From assembly GCA_021324635.1 (NCBI GenBank), contig JAJPIS010000073.1:59745-123744 (forward strand): 64,000 nucleotides of DNA, read 5' to 3'. Below, piece by piece: positions 35,122-43,999 of this stretch. The stretch comes from Gemmatimonadota bacterium. GTDB lineage: Bacteria > Gemmatimonadota > Gemmatimonadetes > Gemmatimonadales > Gemmatimonadaceae. Position 1 is the stretch's first letter; each line of letters opens with the position of its first letter. The position numbers and the translations under genes were made by a program. A model generated the notes under the pieces. The model saw only the letters and a program-made list of their open reading frames with translations. It was not told where the DNA came from and searched no databases.

Positions 35122-36761
35122 CCGTGCCGGATCTTCTGCGGGCCGAGCTGATTCGCGCGGCCCAGGAGCTTGGCGCGCCCGAGCCGGTCGACCCCGTCCT
35201 CGAGCGCCCGCGCGACGCCTCGTTCGGCGACTGGACCACCAACCTCGCGATGGTGCTGGCGCGGCCGATGGGCCGGAAGCCTCGCGAGCTGGCGGATGCG
35301 ATCGTGGGACGCCTGGCGCTCCACGACGTCGGGATGCGGGATGCGCGGATCGCCGGGCCGGGATTCATCAACTTCTGGGCCGAGCCGGCCCGGGTCACCG
35401 AGCGACTGCGCGCGGTGGTGGCCGATCGGGCGGCGTACGGGACGGCCGGCGTCGGGCAGGGGCGCCCGGCCGTCGTCGAGTTCGTGTCGGCGAACCCGAC
35501 GGGTCCCCTCCACGTGGGCCACGGGCGGCAGGCCGCGTTGGGAGACGCGATCGCCGCGCTTCTGGCCGCCACCGGATGGCGGGTTGCGCGCGAGTTCTAC
35601 TACAACGACGCCGGCGTGCAGATCCAGAATCTCGCGGCGAGCGTCCAGGCCCGGATCGCGGAGACGGTGAGCCGGCCCGCCGTCATTCCAGAGGGAGGAT
35701 ACCACGGCGAGTACATCCGCGAGATCGCGGAGCGGTACGTTGCCGAGCACCCGGGGGATCGGTCGGGTGCGGACATCGATCGCATCCGCGAGTTTGCCGT
35801 CGCCGAGCTGCGCCGCGAGCAGGATCGGGATCTCCAGGCCTTCGGCGTCCGCTTCGACACCTACTACCTCGAGACGTCGCTCTACACCGATGGCCTGGTC
35901 GACGAGATCGTGGCCACGCTCGCCCGCGCCGACCACGCGTACGAGCGCGATGGCGCGCTCTGGCTCCGAACGACGGCGTTCGGAGACGACAAGGACCGTG
36001 TGATGCGCAAACGCGACGGGACGTTCACGTACTTCGTCCCGGACATCGCCTACCACGTCACCAAGTGGCGGCGCGGGTACGCGCGCGCGATCAACGTCCA
36101 GGGAGCCGATCACCACAGCACGGTCACCCGGGTACGTGCCGGGCTCCAGGCGCTGGGCATGGACATTCCCCCGGGGTATCCGGAGTACGTGCTCCACCAG
36201 ATGGTGACCGTGATGCGTGGCGGCGACGAGGTGAAGATCTCCAAGCGCGCCGGCAGCTATGTGACGGTACGCGATCTCATCGACGAAGTGGGTCGCGACG
36301 CGGTGCGGTACTTCTTTCTGATGCGGCGCGGCGAGTCCCACCTGTCGTTCGACATCGATCTCGCCCGGACGCAGTCGGACGAGAATCCGGTGTACTACGT
36401 GCAGATGGCCCACGCGCGGATGTCGGGCATCTTCCGGGTCGGCGGGATCGATCCGGCGACGGTCACCGGCGACGGCGTCGACCTGTCCCTGCTCGCCGCA
36501 CCCGAGGAACTGGCGCTGACCAACGCCCTGCTCGACTATCCCGCGCTCGTGCTCGGCGCGGCCGAGGCGCTCGAGCCGCACCGGGTCACGACGTACCTGC
36601 ACGACCTGGCCGAGCTCGCGCACCGGTGGTACCACCGGCACCACGTGCTGGGCGAGGCGCCGGCGCTGACCCGTGCACGGCTCGTGCTGGCGCGAGCCAC
36701 CCAGATCGTGCTCCGCAACGGGCTCGCCCTGCTCGGCATCTCGGCGCCGGAGCGGATGTGA
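35118..36761 (+). CDS. argS: Arginyl-tRNA synthetase
   Basis: Class I synthetase charging tRNA-Arg. It has an N-terminal Add1-type domain, the HIGH box in VEFVSANPTGPLHVGHGRQA, FYYNDAGVQIQNLA, FTYFVPDIAYHVTKW, QGADHHSTVTRVRAGL, a KMSK-like KISKRAG motif and a C-terminal DALR anticodon-binding domain ending in LRNGLALLGISAPERM, typical for ArgRS. 547 residues. The ATG overlaps the FmdB-type gene by 4 bases. Its stop is inside the first unit of an 11-bp tandem repeat. Confidence 0.97.
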   Translation: MTVPDLLRAELIRAAQELGAPEPVDPVLERPRDASFGDWTTNLAMVLARPMGRKPRELADAIVGRLALHDVGMRDARIAGPGFINFWAEPARVTERLRAVVADRAAYGTAGVGQGRPAVVEFVSANPTGPLHVGHGRQAALGDAIAALLAATGWRVAREFYYNDAGVQIQNLAASVQARIAETVSRPAVIPEGGYHGEYIREIAERYVAEHPGDRSGADIDRIREFAVAELRREQDRDLQAFGVRFDTYYLETSLYTDGLVDEIVATLARADHAYERDGALWLRTTAFGDDKDRVMRKRDGTFTYFVPDIAYHVTKWRRGYARAINVQGADHHSTVTRVRAGLQALGMDIPPGYPEYVLHQMVTVMRGGDEVKISKRAGSYVTVRDLIDEVGRDAVRYFFLMRRGESHLSFDIDLARTQSDENPVYYVQMAHARMSGIFRVGGIDPATVTGDGVDLSLLAAPEELALTNALLDYPALVLGAAEALEPHRVTTYLHDLAELAHRWYHRHHVLGEAPALTRARLVLARATQIVLRNGLALLGISAPERM

Positions 36762-36847
36762 GCGCCCTGCGAGCGCTCTGCGAGCGCCCTGCGAGCGCCC
36801 TGTGGGCGTCCTGTGGGCGTCCTGTGAGTACCCTGTGAGGGTCCTGT
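36760..36847 (+). repeat. Eight-unit 11-bp tandem repeat at the argS-pfkB junction
   Basis: Eight direct units of 11 bases fill the gap exactly: GAGCGCCCTGC, GAGCGCTCTGC, GAGCGCCCTGC, GAGCGCCCTGT, GGGCGTCCTGT twice, GAGTACCCTGT and GAGGGTCCTGT. The argS stop lies at the first boundary and the GTG start of the kinase at the last, with TGTGAG-type junctions between. The 11-bp unit is close to one helical turn. Because 11 is not a multiple of 3, each copy change shifts the phase between the two genes. Confidence 0.9.
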
Positions 36848-37841
36848 GACAGTACTCGTCGTGGGCTCGGTGGCGATCGATTCCGTCGAGACGCCGTTCG
36901 GCCGGGCCGACCGGGTCGTCGGCGGCTCGGCGACATTCTTCGCGTCGGCCGCCTGCCACCTGACGCCGGTGCAGTTGGTGGGCGTGATCGGCGAGGACTA
37001 TCCCGTCGAGCGACTTGCGCCGCTCGCGGACCATGGGGTCGACCTCTCGGGCCTGGAGCGCGCGCCGGGGGAGTCCTTCCACTGGCGCGGCCGCTACCGC
37101 CACGACCTCAACCAGGCCGAGACGCTCGAGACGCGGCTCGGCGTCTTTTCGCATTTCCGGCCCAAGATCCCGCCCGCGTTCCGCCGTGCGCCGTTCGTGT
37201 TCCTCGCCAACATCGATCCGCGACTTCAGCTCGAGGTCCTGGCACAGGTCGAGGCGCCGCGGCTCGTCGCCTGCGACACGATGAACTTCTGGATCGAGAG
37301 CCGGCGCGGCGACCTCATCTCGTTGCTCGGCCGCGTCGACCTGATCACGCTGAACGACGGTGAAGCGCGACAACTGACGGAGCGCTCGAACCTCGTACAC
37401 GCAGCGCGATGGATCCTCGAGCGCGGCCCCCGGTACGTGATCATCAAGAAGGGGGAGAACGGGGCGTTCATGTTCACGCGCGATTCGACGTTCTTCGCGC
37501 CCGCCTATCCCCTCGAGACGATCTTCGATCCCACCGGTGCCGGCGATTCCTTCGCCGGCGGGTTCATGGGATACCTCGCGCGGACCGGGGATCTCAGCGA
37601 CGCCAACCTCCGCCGCGCCGTCATCGTCGGCTCGGCGATGGGCTCGTTCGCCGTCGAGCGCTTCTCCAACGAGCGGTTGCTGGCGCTCACGCCCGACGAT
37701 CTCGAGCGGCGGGTGGGCGCCTTTCGCGAGCTGGTGGCGGTCGAGGGCGGCGCGGCGCTCTGGCGGCAGGCACCGACGCTCGCGCGCGCGGCCGGCGGCA
37801 CCCCCCGACCCGAGACGCAGCCGGACGCGGAGCGGCGGTGA
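36846..37841 (+). CDS. PfkB-family carbohydrate/nucleoside kinase
   Basis: Ribokinase-fold sugar kinase of 331 residues. The N-terminal VVGSVAIDSVETPFGRADRVVGGSATFFASAACHL has the first PfkB signature region, and DPTGAGDSFAGGFMGYLA (second signature) holds the catalytic Asp and anion hole. The substrate cannot be fixed; ribokinase- and adenosine kinase-like enzymes are both possible. The Asn-rich N-x-x-E activation motif may be LNDGEARQLT. GTG start in the last unit of the 11-bp repeat; GTGA overlap with purM downstream, which fits a nucleotide-related role but does not prove it. Confidence 0.88.
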   Translation: MTVLVVGSVAIDSVETPFGRADRVVGGSATFFASAACHLTPVQLVGVIGEDYPVERLAPLADHGVDLSGLERAPGESFHWRGRYRHDLNQAETLETRLGVFSHFRPKIPPAFRRAPFVFLANIDPRLQLEVLAQVEAPRLVACDTMNFWIESRRGDLISLLGRVDLITLNDGEARQLTERSNLVHAARWILERGPRYVIIKKGENGAFMFTRDSTFFAPAYPLETIFDPTGAGDSFAGGFMGYLARTGDLSDANLRRAVIVGSAMGSFAVERFSNERLLALTPDDLERRVGAFRELVAVEGGAALWRQAPTLARAAGGTPRPETQPDAERR

Positions 37842-38923
37842 GCGAGAGCGGGCCGGGCGACGCCGGCGCGGGCGCACGCTCGGCGCCGCAGCCGGGGCGG
37901 CTCGACTACCGGGGCGCCGGCGTCGACATCGACGCCGCGGACGAGGCGAAGCACCGAATCAAGCGGCTCGTCGAGTCCACGTTCACACCCGGTGTCGTGG
38001 GCGGGTTCGGGGGATTCGGCGGCGTGTTTCGCCTGCCCGGTCGGGCCGCCGGCGCGGCGACAACGCTGCTCGTGGCCAGCGCCGATGGCGTCGGCACCAA
38101 GGTGAAGGTGGCGATCGACGCCGGCCGGCACGACACGGTCGGGCACGACCTCGTCAATCACTGCGTCAACGACATCCTCGTACAGGGGGCCGTTCCCGCG
38201 TTTTTCCTCGACTACGTCGCCTTCGGTAGGCTCGACCCCACGGTCGCCGAGGCAGTCGTCGCCGGTGTGGCTGCGGGCTGCCGCGAGAATGAGTGCGCCC
38301 TCATCGGCGGCGAGACGGCCGAGATGCCCGGCGTCTACACGCCACCGGATTACGATTTGGCCGGGTTCATCGTCGGGATGGTAGCCGAAGGGTGCGTGCT
38401 CGGTCCGCATCGGGTCGCGCTCGGCGACGCCGTCGTCGGGCTGGCGAGCAGCGGACTGCACACGAACGGCTATTCCCTCGCGCGCCGCGTGGTGGCCGAT
38501 CGGTTGCGCCTCGGCGTGCACGACCCATTTCCGCGCGCCGGCGCGTCCGTCGCCGACGTGCTGCTCCGGGTCCATCGCTCGTACCTGGCCGCTCTTCGGC
38601 CCGTGCTCGGGTTTGTGCATGCGATGGCGCACATTACGGGCGGCGGATTGCCCGGGAACGTGGCGCGGTCGCTGCCGCCGGCCGCCGACGCCGTCATCGA
38701 TACCACTCGGTGGGCGGTGCCGCCGGAGTTCCTCGTCCTGGCGGATGCGGGCGGCATCGACCGCGAGGAAATGTTTCGCGCGTTCAACATGGGCGTCGGA
38801 ATGGTGATCATCTGCGCCCCGGAGGCTGCGGGGACGATCCTGGACAGCGCGCGGGCCGCCGGCGTGGCCGGCTGGACCATCGGCGCGATCGTCCGGGGGG
38901 AGGGGCGCGCTATCCTCACGTGA
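37838..38923 (+). CDS. purM: Phosphoribosylformylglycinamidine cyclo-ligase (AIR synthetase)
   Basis: Fifth step of purine synthesis: ATP-dependent ring closure of FGAM to AIR. Motifs: YRGAGVDIDAADEAKHRIKRLV, LLVASADGVGTKVKVAI, HDLVNHCVNDILVQGAVPAFFLDYVAFG, ALIGGETAEMPGVYTPPDYDLAGFIVG, GLHTNGYSLAR, AHITGGGLPGNVAR and FNMGVGMVII. 361 residues with an N-terminal extension of about 25 Gly/Ala/Pro residues. GTG start overlapping the kinase by 4 bases. Confidence 0.97.
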   Translation: MSESGPGDAGAGARSAPQPGRLDYRGAGVDIDAADEAKHRIKRLVESTFTPGVVGGFGGFGGVFRLPGRAAGAATTLLVASADGVGTKVKVAIDAGRHDTVGHDLVNHCVNDILVQGAVPAFFLDYVAFGRLDPTVAEAVVAGVAAGCRENECALIGGETAEMPGVYTPPDYDLAGFIVGMVAEGCVLGPHRVALGDAVVGLASSGLHTNGYSLARRVVADRLRLGVHDPFPRAGASVADVLLRVHRSYLAALRPVLGFVHAMAHITGGGLPGNVARSLPPAADAVIDTTRWAVPPEFLVLADAGGIDREEMFRAFNMGVGMVIICAPEAAGTILDSARAAGVAGWTIGAIVRGEGRAILT

Positions 38924-38941
38924 GATGGGAGAGATCACCAT

Positions 38942-39952
38942 ATGGGACGGAAGGGCTCACCGGGCCTCCATGTGCCGCGCACGATCGCCGGAGTCGCTCT
39001 GGCCGGGTCGGTCATCGTCTGGCCAGCGCGCGCATCGGCGCAGGGAACGTTGTCCGCCGGGTGCCAGACGGCGTCGGTCCTGTACCAGGATGCCTGCCAG
39101 AAGACGGTCGACGTCTTCGCCTACCTGGCGCCACAACTGGCGACCGCGATCGCCGGCGGCAACGCGACGCTCGGGCAGGGCGGCACACTGGGGGGGCTTG
39201 GTCACTTCACGATCGGCGTGCGCGCCAACGCCGTCGACGGCGACGTTCCCAAGATCGACAATACGGCGATCAGCACGACCGGCGCGGTCGCCGATACGCT
39301 GGCGGTCAAGCGGGTTGCCGTGCCGATGGTCACCGCCGACCTCGGGATCGGCCTCTTCAAGGGCCTGCCGCTCGGTGTGACGCGCGTCCTCGGCGTCGAC
39401 GCCCTCGTGAGCGCCCTCTACGTCCCGACTTACAACAGCAACAGCGTCGACGTCCGTCCCGATCATCCCCTGAAGCTCGGGTTGGGCGGTCGGCTCGGGA
39501 TCCTCGGCGAATCGGGGTTCCTGCCGGGCATCTCGTTCACATACCTCGTCCGTGACCTTCCGCAGACTTCGATCATCGCGACCTCGGGGACCGACTCGCT
39601 GCGCGTTCAGAACCTCGACGTGAGCACGCGCGCCTGGCGGGTGGTCGCCGGGAAGCACCTGCTCTTTCTCGGGATCGCGGCGGGCGTGGGGCAGGACCAC
39701 TATCGCGCGAGCACGAGCGTCGGCGCGGAGGTCAACGGGTTCTCGAGCGCCGGCTCGCTGGCGTCGCCCAGCCTCTCGCTCACCCGCACGAACTATTTCG
39801 GCGACCTGTCGTTCAATCTGCCGGTAGTGACCATCGCCGCCGAGGTTGGCCGCATCGCGGGTGGCGTGCTGCCCACGTACAACGCCTTCGCCGGGAAGCC
39901 TGCCGGCGCGGGGCGCCTCTACGGCTCGGCCGGGGTGCGCATTAGAATCTAG
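38942..39952 (+). CDS. Predicted outer-membrane protein, function unknown
   Basis: Signal peptide of about 34 residues ends in ARASAQG. The mature part has repeated amphipathic beta strands (HFTIGVRANAVDGDVP, VPMVTADLGIGLFKGLPLG, GGRLGILGESGFLPGISFTYLVRDLP) and closes with RLYGSAGVRIRI, as barrel proteins do. Two Cys pairs near the N-terminus (GCQTASVLYQDACQKT) may form a disulfide. A GGGAGAG ribosome binding site precedes the ATG, and TATCCT at 38911-38916 is a possible -10. 336 residues. Not recognised beyond this; PorT/OmpA-like barrels are possible relatives. Confidence 0.68.
   Translation: MGRKGSPGLHVPRTIAGVALAGSVIVWPARASAQGTLSAGCQTASVLYQDACQKTVDVFAYLAPQLATAIAGGNATLGQGGTLGGLGHFTIGVRANAVDGDVPKIDNTAISTTGAVADTLAVKRVAVPMVTADLGIGLFKGLPLGVTRVLGVDALVSALYVPTYNSNSVDVRPDHPLKLGLGGRLGILGESGFLPGISFTYLVRDLPQTSIIATSGTDSLRVQNLDVSTRAWRVVAGKHLLFLGIAAGVGQDHYRASTSVGAEVNGFSSAGSLASPSLSLTRTNYFGDLSFNLPVVTIAAEVGRIAGGVLPTYNAFAGKPAGAGRLYGSAGVRIRI
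39943..39948 (+). promoter_or_regulatory. -10 box of the ribD promoter
   Basis: TAGAAT overlaps the last codons of the upstream gene and ends 5 bases before the GTG at 39954. The mRNA would be leaderless. It would start the riboflavin operon. Confidence 0.55.
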
Positions 39953-39953
39953 C

Positions 39954-41033
39954 GTGGCCCTCGATGACGGCGCGTACATGCGCCGAGCCCTCGACCTCGC
40001 CCGTCTCGGATGGGGACACACGGCGCCGAACCCGATGGTCGGCGCCGTGCTCGTTCGCGACGGAGCGATCGTCGGCGAGGGCTATCACGCCCGGCTCGGC
40101 GGCGACCACGCCGAAGTCGTTGCCCTCCGGGCGGCCGGGGCGCGGGCAGCAGGCGCGACCCTCTACGTGACGTTGGAGCCCTGCGCCCACGAGGGCCGAA
40201 CACCTCCCTGCGTCGACGCGGTCATCGCAGCCGGCGTACGGCGGGTCGTCGTCGCGGCGCGGGACCCGCATCCGGTAGCGCGCGGAGGGCTCGAGCGGCT
40301 CGCCGCCGCAGGGATCGAGACGACGACCGGCCTCGAAGCCGCGGCCGCCCGTGAGCTGAACGCGCCGTTCTTTTTCGGGCTGGATGCCGATCGTCCCTGG
40401 GTGACCCTCAAGCTCGCCCTCTCGATCGACGGTGCCGTCGGCGACGCGACCCGCGCCCCGGCGCGCCTCACCGGTCCCGCGGCAGGCCGTGAGGTGCACC
40501 GGCTCCGGGCGGGAGCCAGTGCCGTCGCGATCGGCCTTGGCACCGCGCTCACGGACGATCCGCTCCTCACCGTCCGTGACGCCCCGGCGCCTCGCGTCGC
40601 ACCGATGCGCGTCGTCTTCGACCGGACCGCGCGCCTTCCACTGGAGAGCCGGTTGATCCGGACGGTCGCCGAGGCCCCGGTCACGGTCGTGAGCACCGCG
40701 CCGGACCCGGGTCGCGCGTCGGCGCTCGAGCGGGCCGGGGCGGCGGTCGTCGTGGCGCCGACCGTGGTGGAGGCGCTCCGCGCCCTGCGGACCCGGGGGG
40801 TCCGGTCGCTGCTGCTCGAGGGGGGACCGCGGCTCGTGGGGGCGTTTCTCGACGCGTGCGTCGTGGATCGCCTCGTTATCTTTCAGGCACCGGTCCTGTT
40901 GGGCAGCGGCGCCGAGCCCGCCTTTGCGTTCGCACCCCCTGCGACGGCCGCTGCGGCCCCTCGCCGTCCTGTACTCGAGCACCGATCGGTCGGAGGGGAC
41001 TGGATGACCGTGTACGCTCTCTCGACGCTCTGA
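39954..41033 (+). CDS. ribD: Bifunctional diaminohydroxyphosphoribosylaminopyrimidine deaminase / 5-amino-6-(5-phosphoribosylamino)uracil reductase
   Basis: Second and third steps of riboflavin synthesis. The N-terminal cytidine-deaminase-like domain has the zinc site His52-Ala-Glu (GGDHAEVVALRAAG) and Cys77/Cys86 (PCAHEGRTPPC). The C-terminal dihydrofolate-reductase-like domain has PWVTLKLALSIDGAVGD, FDRTARLPLESRL and SLLLEGGPRLVGAFLDACVVDRL. 359 residues. The GTG start is set by the MRRALDLARLGWGHTAPNPMVGAV family N-terminus and by the -10 box. Head of ribD-ribE-ribBA-ribH. Confidence 0.96.
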   Translation: MALDDGAYMRRALDLARLGWGHTAPNPMVGAVLVRDGAIVGEGYHARLGGDHAEVVALRAAGARAAGATLYVTLEPCAHEGRTPPCVDAVIAAGVRRVVVAARDPHPVARGGLERLAAAGIETTTGLEAAAARELNAPFFFGLDADRPWVTLKLALSIDGAVGDATRAPARLTGPAAGREVHRLRAGASAVAIGLGTALTDDPLLTVRDAPAPRVAPMRVVFDRTARLPLESRLIRTVAEAPVTVVSTAPDPGRASALERAGAAVVVAPTVVEALRALRTRGVRSLLLEGGPRLVGAFLDACVVDRLVIFQAPVLLGSGAEPAFAFAPPATAAAAPRRPVLEHRSVGGDWMTVYALSTL

Positions 41034-41042
41034 GGCTGCACA

Positions 41043-41669
41043 ATGTTCTCTGGCCTGGTCGACGACATCGGCACGATCGAGGCCGTCGAACGTACCCCGG
41101 CCGGCCGCACGTTCCGTGTGCGATGCCGGTACGAGGACCTGTCGCCGGGAGAGAGCATTGCCCTCAACGGCGCGTGCCTCACGGTGCGCGAGCGGGGGCC
41201 GGGGTGGTTCACGGCTGCGGCCGTGCGCACCACGCTCGAGCGGACGGCGATGAGCGGCTGGGAGGCGGGGACGCGCATCAACCTCGAACGCGCCCTCCGC
41301 CTCGGCGATCGCCTGGGGGGCCACCTCGTCCAGGGACACGTCGACGGCGTGGGTGACGTGCGCGACGTGACGCGGTCGGGAGACGTCATGCTCGTCGACG
41401 TCGGCGTTCCCCCTGACCTCGTGGAGCTGCTGGTCCCACACGGGTCGATCACGATCGACGGCGTGAGCCTGACCGTCAACGACCTGCCGGCGCCGGACGT
41501 CGTCCAGGTCGCCCTCGTCGACTATACCCTCCGCCACACGACCCTCGGCGGTCTCGAGGCAGGGTCGATCGTGCACATCGAGGGAGACGTGATCGGCAAG
41601 TACGTGCGGCGTCTGGCGGCGCCGTACCTCATCGGGGAGTCTGCCGCCCGTGCCCTTCGGAACGATTGA
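41043..41669 (+). CDS. ribE: Riboflavin synthase, alpha subunit
   Basis: Last step of riboflavin synthesis, dismutation of two 6,7-dimethyl-8-ribityllumazine molecules. The N-terminal MFSGLVDDIGTIEAVE is diagnostic. Two lumazine-binding barrels follow, with GESIALNGACLTV and GGHLVQGHVDGVG in the first and GSITIDGVSLTVND in the second. 208 residues. Nine bases after ribD and overlapping ribBA by 20 bases. Confidence 0.97.
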   Translation: MFSGLVDDIGTIEAVERTPAGRTFRVRCRYEDLSPGESIALNGACLTVRERGPGWFTAAAVRTTLERTAMSGWEAGTRINLERALRLGDRLGGHLVQGHVDGVGDVRDVTRSGDVMLVDVGVPPDLVELLVPHGSITIDGVSLTVNDLPAPDVVQVALVDYTLRHTTLGGLEAGSIVHIEGDVIGKYVRRLAAPYLIGESAARALRND

Positions 41670-42855
41670 GCAGGCGATCGCCGACGTTCGCGCCGGCAAG
41701 TTCATCGTCGTCGCGGACGACGAGGATCGCGAGAACGAGGGTGACCTGATCTGCGCCGCCGAGCAGGTCTCGCCGGCGATGGTCAACTTCATGCTGCGGG
41801 AAGCGCGGGGGCTGATCTGCGTGGCGCTGACGGCGGAGCGCGCCGACGAGCTGGACCTGCCGCCTCAGGTCGAGAGCAACGCCGAGGCGCTCCAGACCGC
41901 GTTCACGGTCACGATCGATGCGGCCCCCCGGTTCGGGGTGACGACCGGCGTGAGCGCGTCCGATCGCGCGGCCACGATCCGCGTCGCCGCCGACCCGACG
42001 TCATCGGCTCGCGACCTGCGCCGCCCGGGGCACATCTCGCCGCTTCGCGCCCGTGACGGCGGCGTGCTCCGCCGCGTGGGGCACACGGAGGCGGCGGTCG
42101 ATTTCGCCCGGCTCGCGGGTCAGTGGCCCGCCGGCGTGATGTGCGAGATCATGAACGAAGATGGCACGATGGCCAAGCGGCCCGAGCTCGAGCGGTTCGC
42201 CGCCCGACACGATCTCACCTTCGTCACGATTGCCCAACTCGTCGCCTACCGGCTCCAGACCGAGCGACTCGTGCATCGGGTCGCCGAGGCGAGGCTGCCG
42301 ACGGAGTTCGGGGAGTGGCAGATCCTCGGCTATCGCAACGATGTCGACGCCCGTGAGCACGTGGCCCTCGTCTTCGGCGATGTGTCGGGAGGGGAGCGCG
42401 TCCTCGTCCGCATACACTCCAAGTGCCTCACGGGCGACGTCTTTCACTCGCAGCGCTGCGACTGCGGGTGGCAACTGCACCGGGCGATGGAGCTGATCGC
42501 CGAGGCAGGGCAGGGTGTCGTCGTCTACCTCGACCAGGAGGGGCGCGGGATCGGGCTCCTCAACAAGCTCAAGGCGTACGCGCTCCAGGATCAGGGTGCC
42601 GACACCGTCGAAGCGAACGAGCGGCTCGGTTTCAAGCCCGATCTGCGGGAGTACGGGATCGGCGCGCAGATTCTCCTCGACCTCGGGCTCCGGTCGATCC
42701 GCGTGCTGACCAACAACCCGACGAAGCTCGTCGGGCTCGAAGGGTACGGACTACGGATCGAGGACGGCGTGCGCCTGGAGGCGCCGCCGACGTCGGAGAA
42801 CGCCGGATACCTGCGGACCAAGCGGTCCAAGCTTGGCCATCTGCTCGCGTCCTAG
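41650..42855 (+). CDS. ribBA: Bifunctional 3,4-dihydroxy-2-butanone 4-phosphate synthase / GTP cyclohydrolase II
   Basis: Supplies both early precursors of riboflavin. The N-terminal half has [41 protein letters not shown] and [33 protein letters not shown]. The C-terminal half has the zinc-binding [54 protein letters not shown] and [18 protein letters not shown]. 401 residues. The GTG at 41650 overlaps ribE. Both halves look catalytically complete. Confidence 0.97.
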   Translation: MPFGTIEQAIADVRAGKFIVVADDEDRENEGDLICAAEQVSPAMVNFMLREARGLICVALTAERADELDLPPQVESNAEALQTAFTVTIDAAPRFGVTTGVSASDRAATIRVAADPTSSARDLRRPGHISPLRARDGGVLRRVGHTEAAVDFARLAGQWPAGVMCEIMNEDGTMAKRPELERFAARHDLTFVTIAQLVAYRLQTERLVHRVAEARLPTEFGEWQILGYRNDVDAREHVALVFGDVSGGERVLVRIHSKCLTGDVFHSQRCDCGWQLHRAMELIAEAGQGVVVYLDQEGRGIGLLNKLKAYALQDQGADTVEANERLGFKPDLREYGIGAQILLDLGLRSIRVLTNNPTKLVGLEGYGLRIEDGVRLEAPPTSENAGYLRTKRSKLGHLLAS

Positions 42856-42864
42856 AGGACGACC

Positions 42865-43398
42865 GTGGCGGAATTCGAAGGAGTACCGGCCGGACGGGGT
42901 CGCCGCGTCGCTGTGGTCGTGAGCCGCTTCAACGAGGGGATCACTCAGCGGCTCGAGGCCGGCGCGGTCGAGGCGTTGCTCCGGGCGGGCGTGGCGGACG
43001 ACGATCTGGACGTGATTCGCGTGCCTGGCGCCTGGGAGCTGCCGGCGGCTGCGCGGGCCGCGCTGGCGACGGAGCGCTACGACGCGCTCGTCGCCGTCGG
43101 AGCCGTGATCCGGGGTGAGACGCCGCATTTCGACTACGTCGCCGGCGCGGCGGCGCAGGGGTTGGCGGCGGTCGGAGCCGAGTACGAGGTTCCGGTGGGC
43201 TTCGGGGTCCTCACGTGCGACACGGTGGCGCAGGCAGAGGCCCGGGCGGGTGGCACGCACGGCAACAAGGGCGCGGATGCGGCTCGTGCGGCGCTGGAGA
43301 TGGTGGATCTGGTCGCCCGGCTCGATGTCGACATCGGTGCGGCCGCCGAGATGCGTCCGGACGAAGATGCGATCGCCGAAAGTGTCCGTGCGGAGTGA
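42865..43398 (+). CDS. ribH: 6,7-dimethyl-8-ribityllumazine synthase
   Basis: Condenses the ribityl pyrimidine with dihydroxybutanone phosphate; forms pentamers or 60-mer capsids. Motifs: VAVVVSRFNEGITQRLEAGA, VIRVPGAWELPAAARAAL, ALVAVGAVIRGETPHFDYVAG and VPVGFGVLTCDTVAQAEARAGGTHGNKGADAARAAL. The C-terminus is about 20 residues longer than usual (DVDIGAAAEMRPDEDAIAESVRAE), and its end overlaps nusB by about 11 bases. 177 residues, GTG start. Confidence 0.96.
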   Translation: MAEFEGVPAGRGRRVAVVVSRFNEGITQRLEAGAVEALLRAGVADDDLDVIRVPGAWELPAAARAALATERYDALVAVGAVIRGETPHFDYVAGAAAQGLAAVGAEYEVPVGFGVLTCDTVAQAEARAGGTHGNKGADAARAALEMVDLVARLDVDIGAAAEMRPDEDAIAESVRAE

Positions 43399-43939
43399 CC
43401 GCCCCGCGGCCGGCGATGGAACGCGACCGGCCGGGCGAAGCGGGAGTCGGCGAGTCGGTCGGCGCGGCCGAGCCACCCATGGGCGCATCGAATCACGGGC
43501 GCGGGCCCGGGTGCTTCAGGCGCTCTACGCCTGGGATGTGCGGCGCGGAGGACGACCGGGCGAGCGGATCGACCGGGTCGGTGACGGAGAGGGCGCGGCC
43601 GAGCTGCCGCGGGTGGCGGCGCAGGTCTGGGACGACCTCTCGGTTGCGCCCGGCGAGCGCCGCCTCGCGGCGCGGCTCGTGGACACAGTCGCGCAGCACA
43701 TGCCGGACCTCGACCGCGAGCTCTCCGCGGCGACGACCAACTGGCGCCTCGATCGGCTCGGCGTGATCGAGCGGTCCATTCTGCGACTCGCCGCCGCCGA
43801 GTTGGCCTGGGAGGCGACCCCGCCCCGGGTGGTCATCCACGAGGCCGTCCGACTCGCCGAGCGGTACGGATCGCTCGAGAGCGCCCGCTTCGTGAACGGC
43901 GTGCTCGATGCGGTCGGGCGACGCGCGGGACGGTTGTGA
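43388..43939 (+). CDS. nusB: Transcription antitermination protein NusB
   Basis: Helical protein that, with NusE, promotes rRNA antitermination. The core RARARVLQALYAWDVRRGG, LVDTVAQHMPDLDRELSAATTNWRLDRLGVIERSILRLAAAEL, TPPRVVIHEAVRLAERYGSLESARFVNGVLDAVGRR matches the family over its full length. ribH followed by nusB is a very common order in bacteria. The start is unsure: the GTG at 43388 gives 183 residues with an Arg/Gly-rich leader of about 35, and no better start lies between it and the core. Confidence 0.93.
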   Translation: MRSDRPAAGDGTRPAGRSGSRRVGRRGRATHGRIESRARARVLQALYAWDVRRGGRPGERIDRVGDGEGAAELPRVAAQVWDDLSVAPGERRLAARLVDTVAQHMPDLDRELSAATTNWRLDRLGVIERSILRLAAAELAWEATPPRVVIHEAVRLAERYGSLESARFVNGVLDAVGRRAGRL

Positions 43940-43999
43940 GCCGGCGCGGGCCGTCCGCGCGGTGCGATCGGGCGACTCGACGCCTCGCCTGACGCCCCG

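Noticed and set aside
36760..36847. CRISPR-like array
   Set aside because: Units are 11 bp with no spacers; this is a simple tandem repeat.
34809..37877. A 1022-residue open frame on the - strand opposite fmdB, argS and pfkB
   Set aside because: It is antisense to three well-supported genes, is highly Arg/Pro/His-rich and has no recognisable domain. Long antisense frames are expected at about 70% GC.
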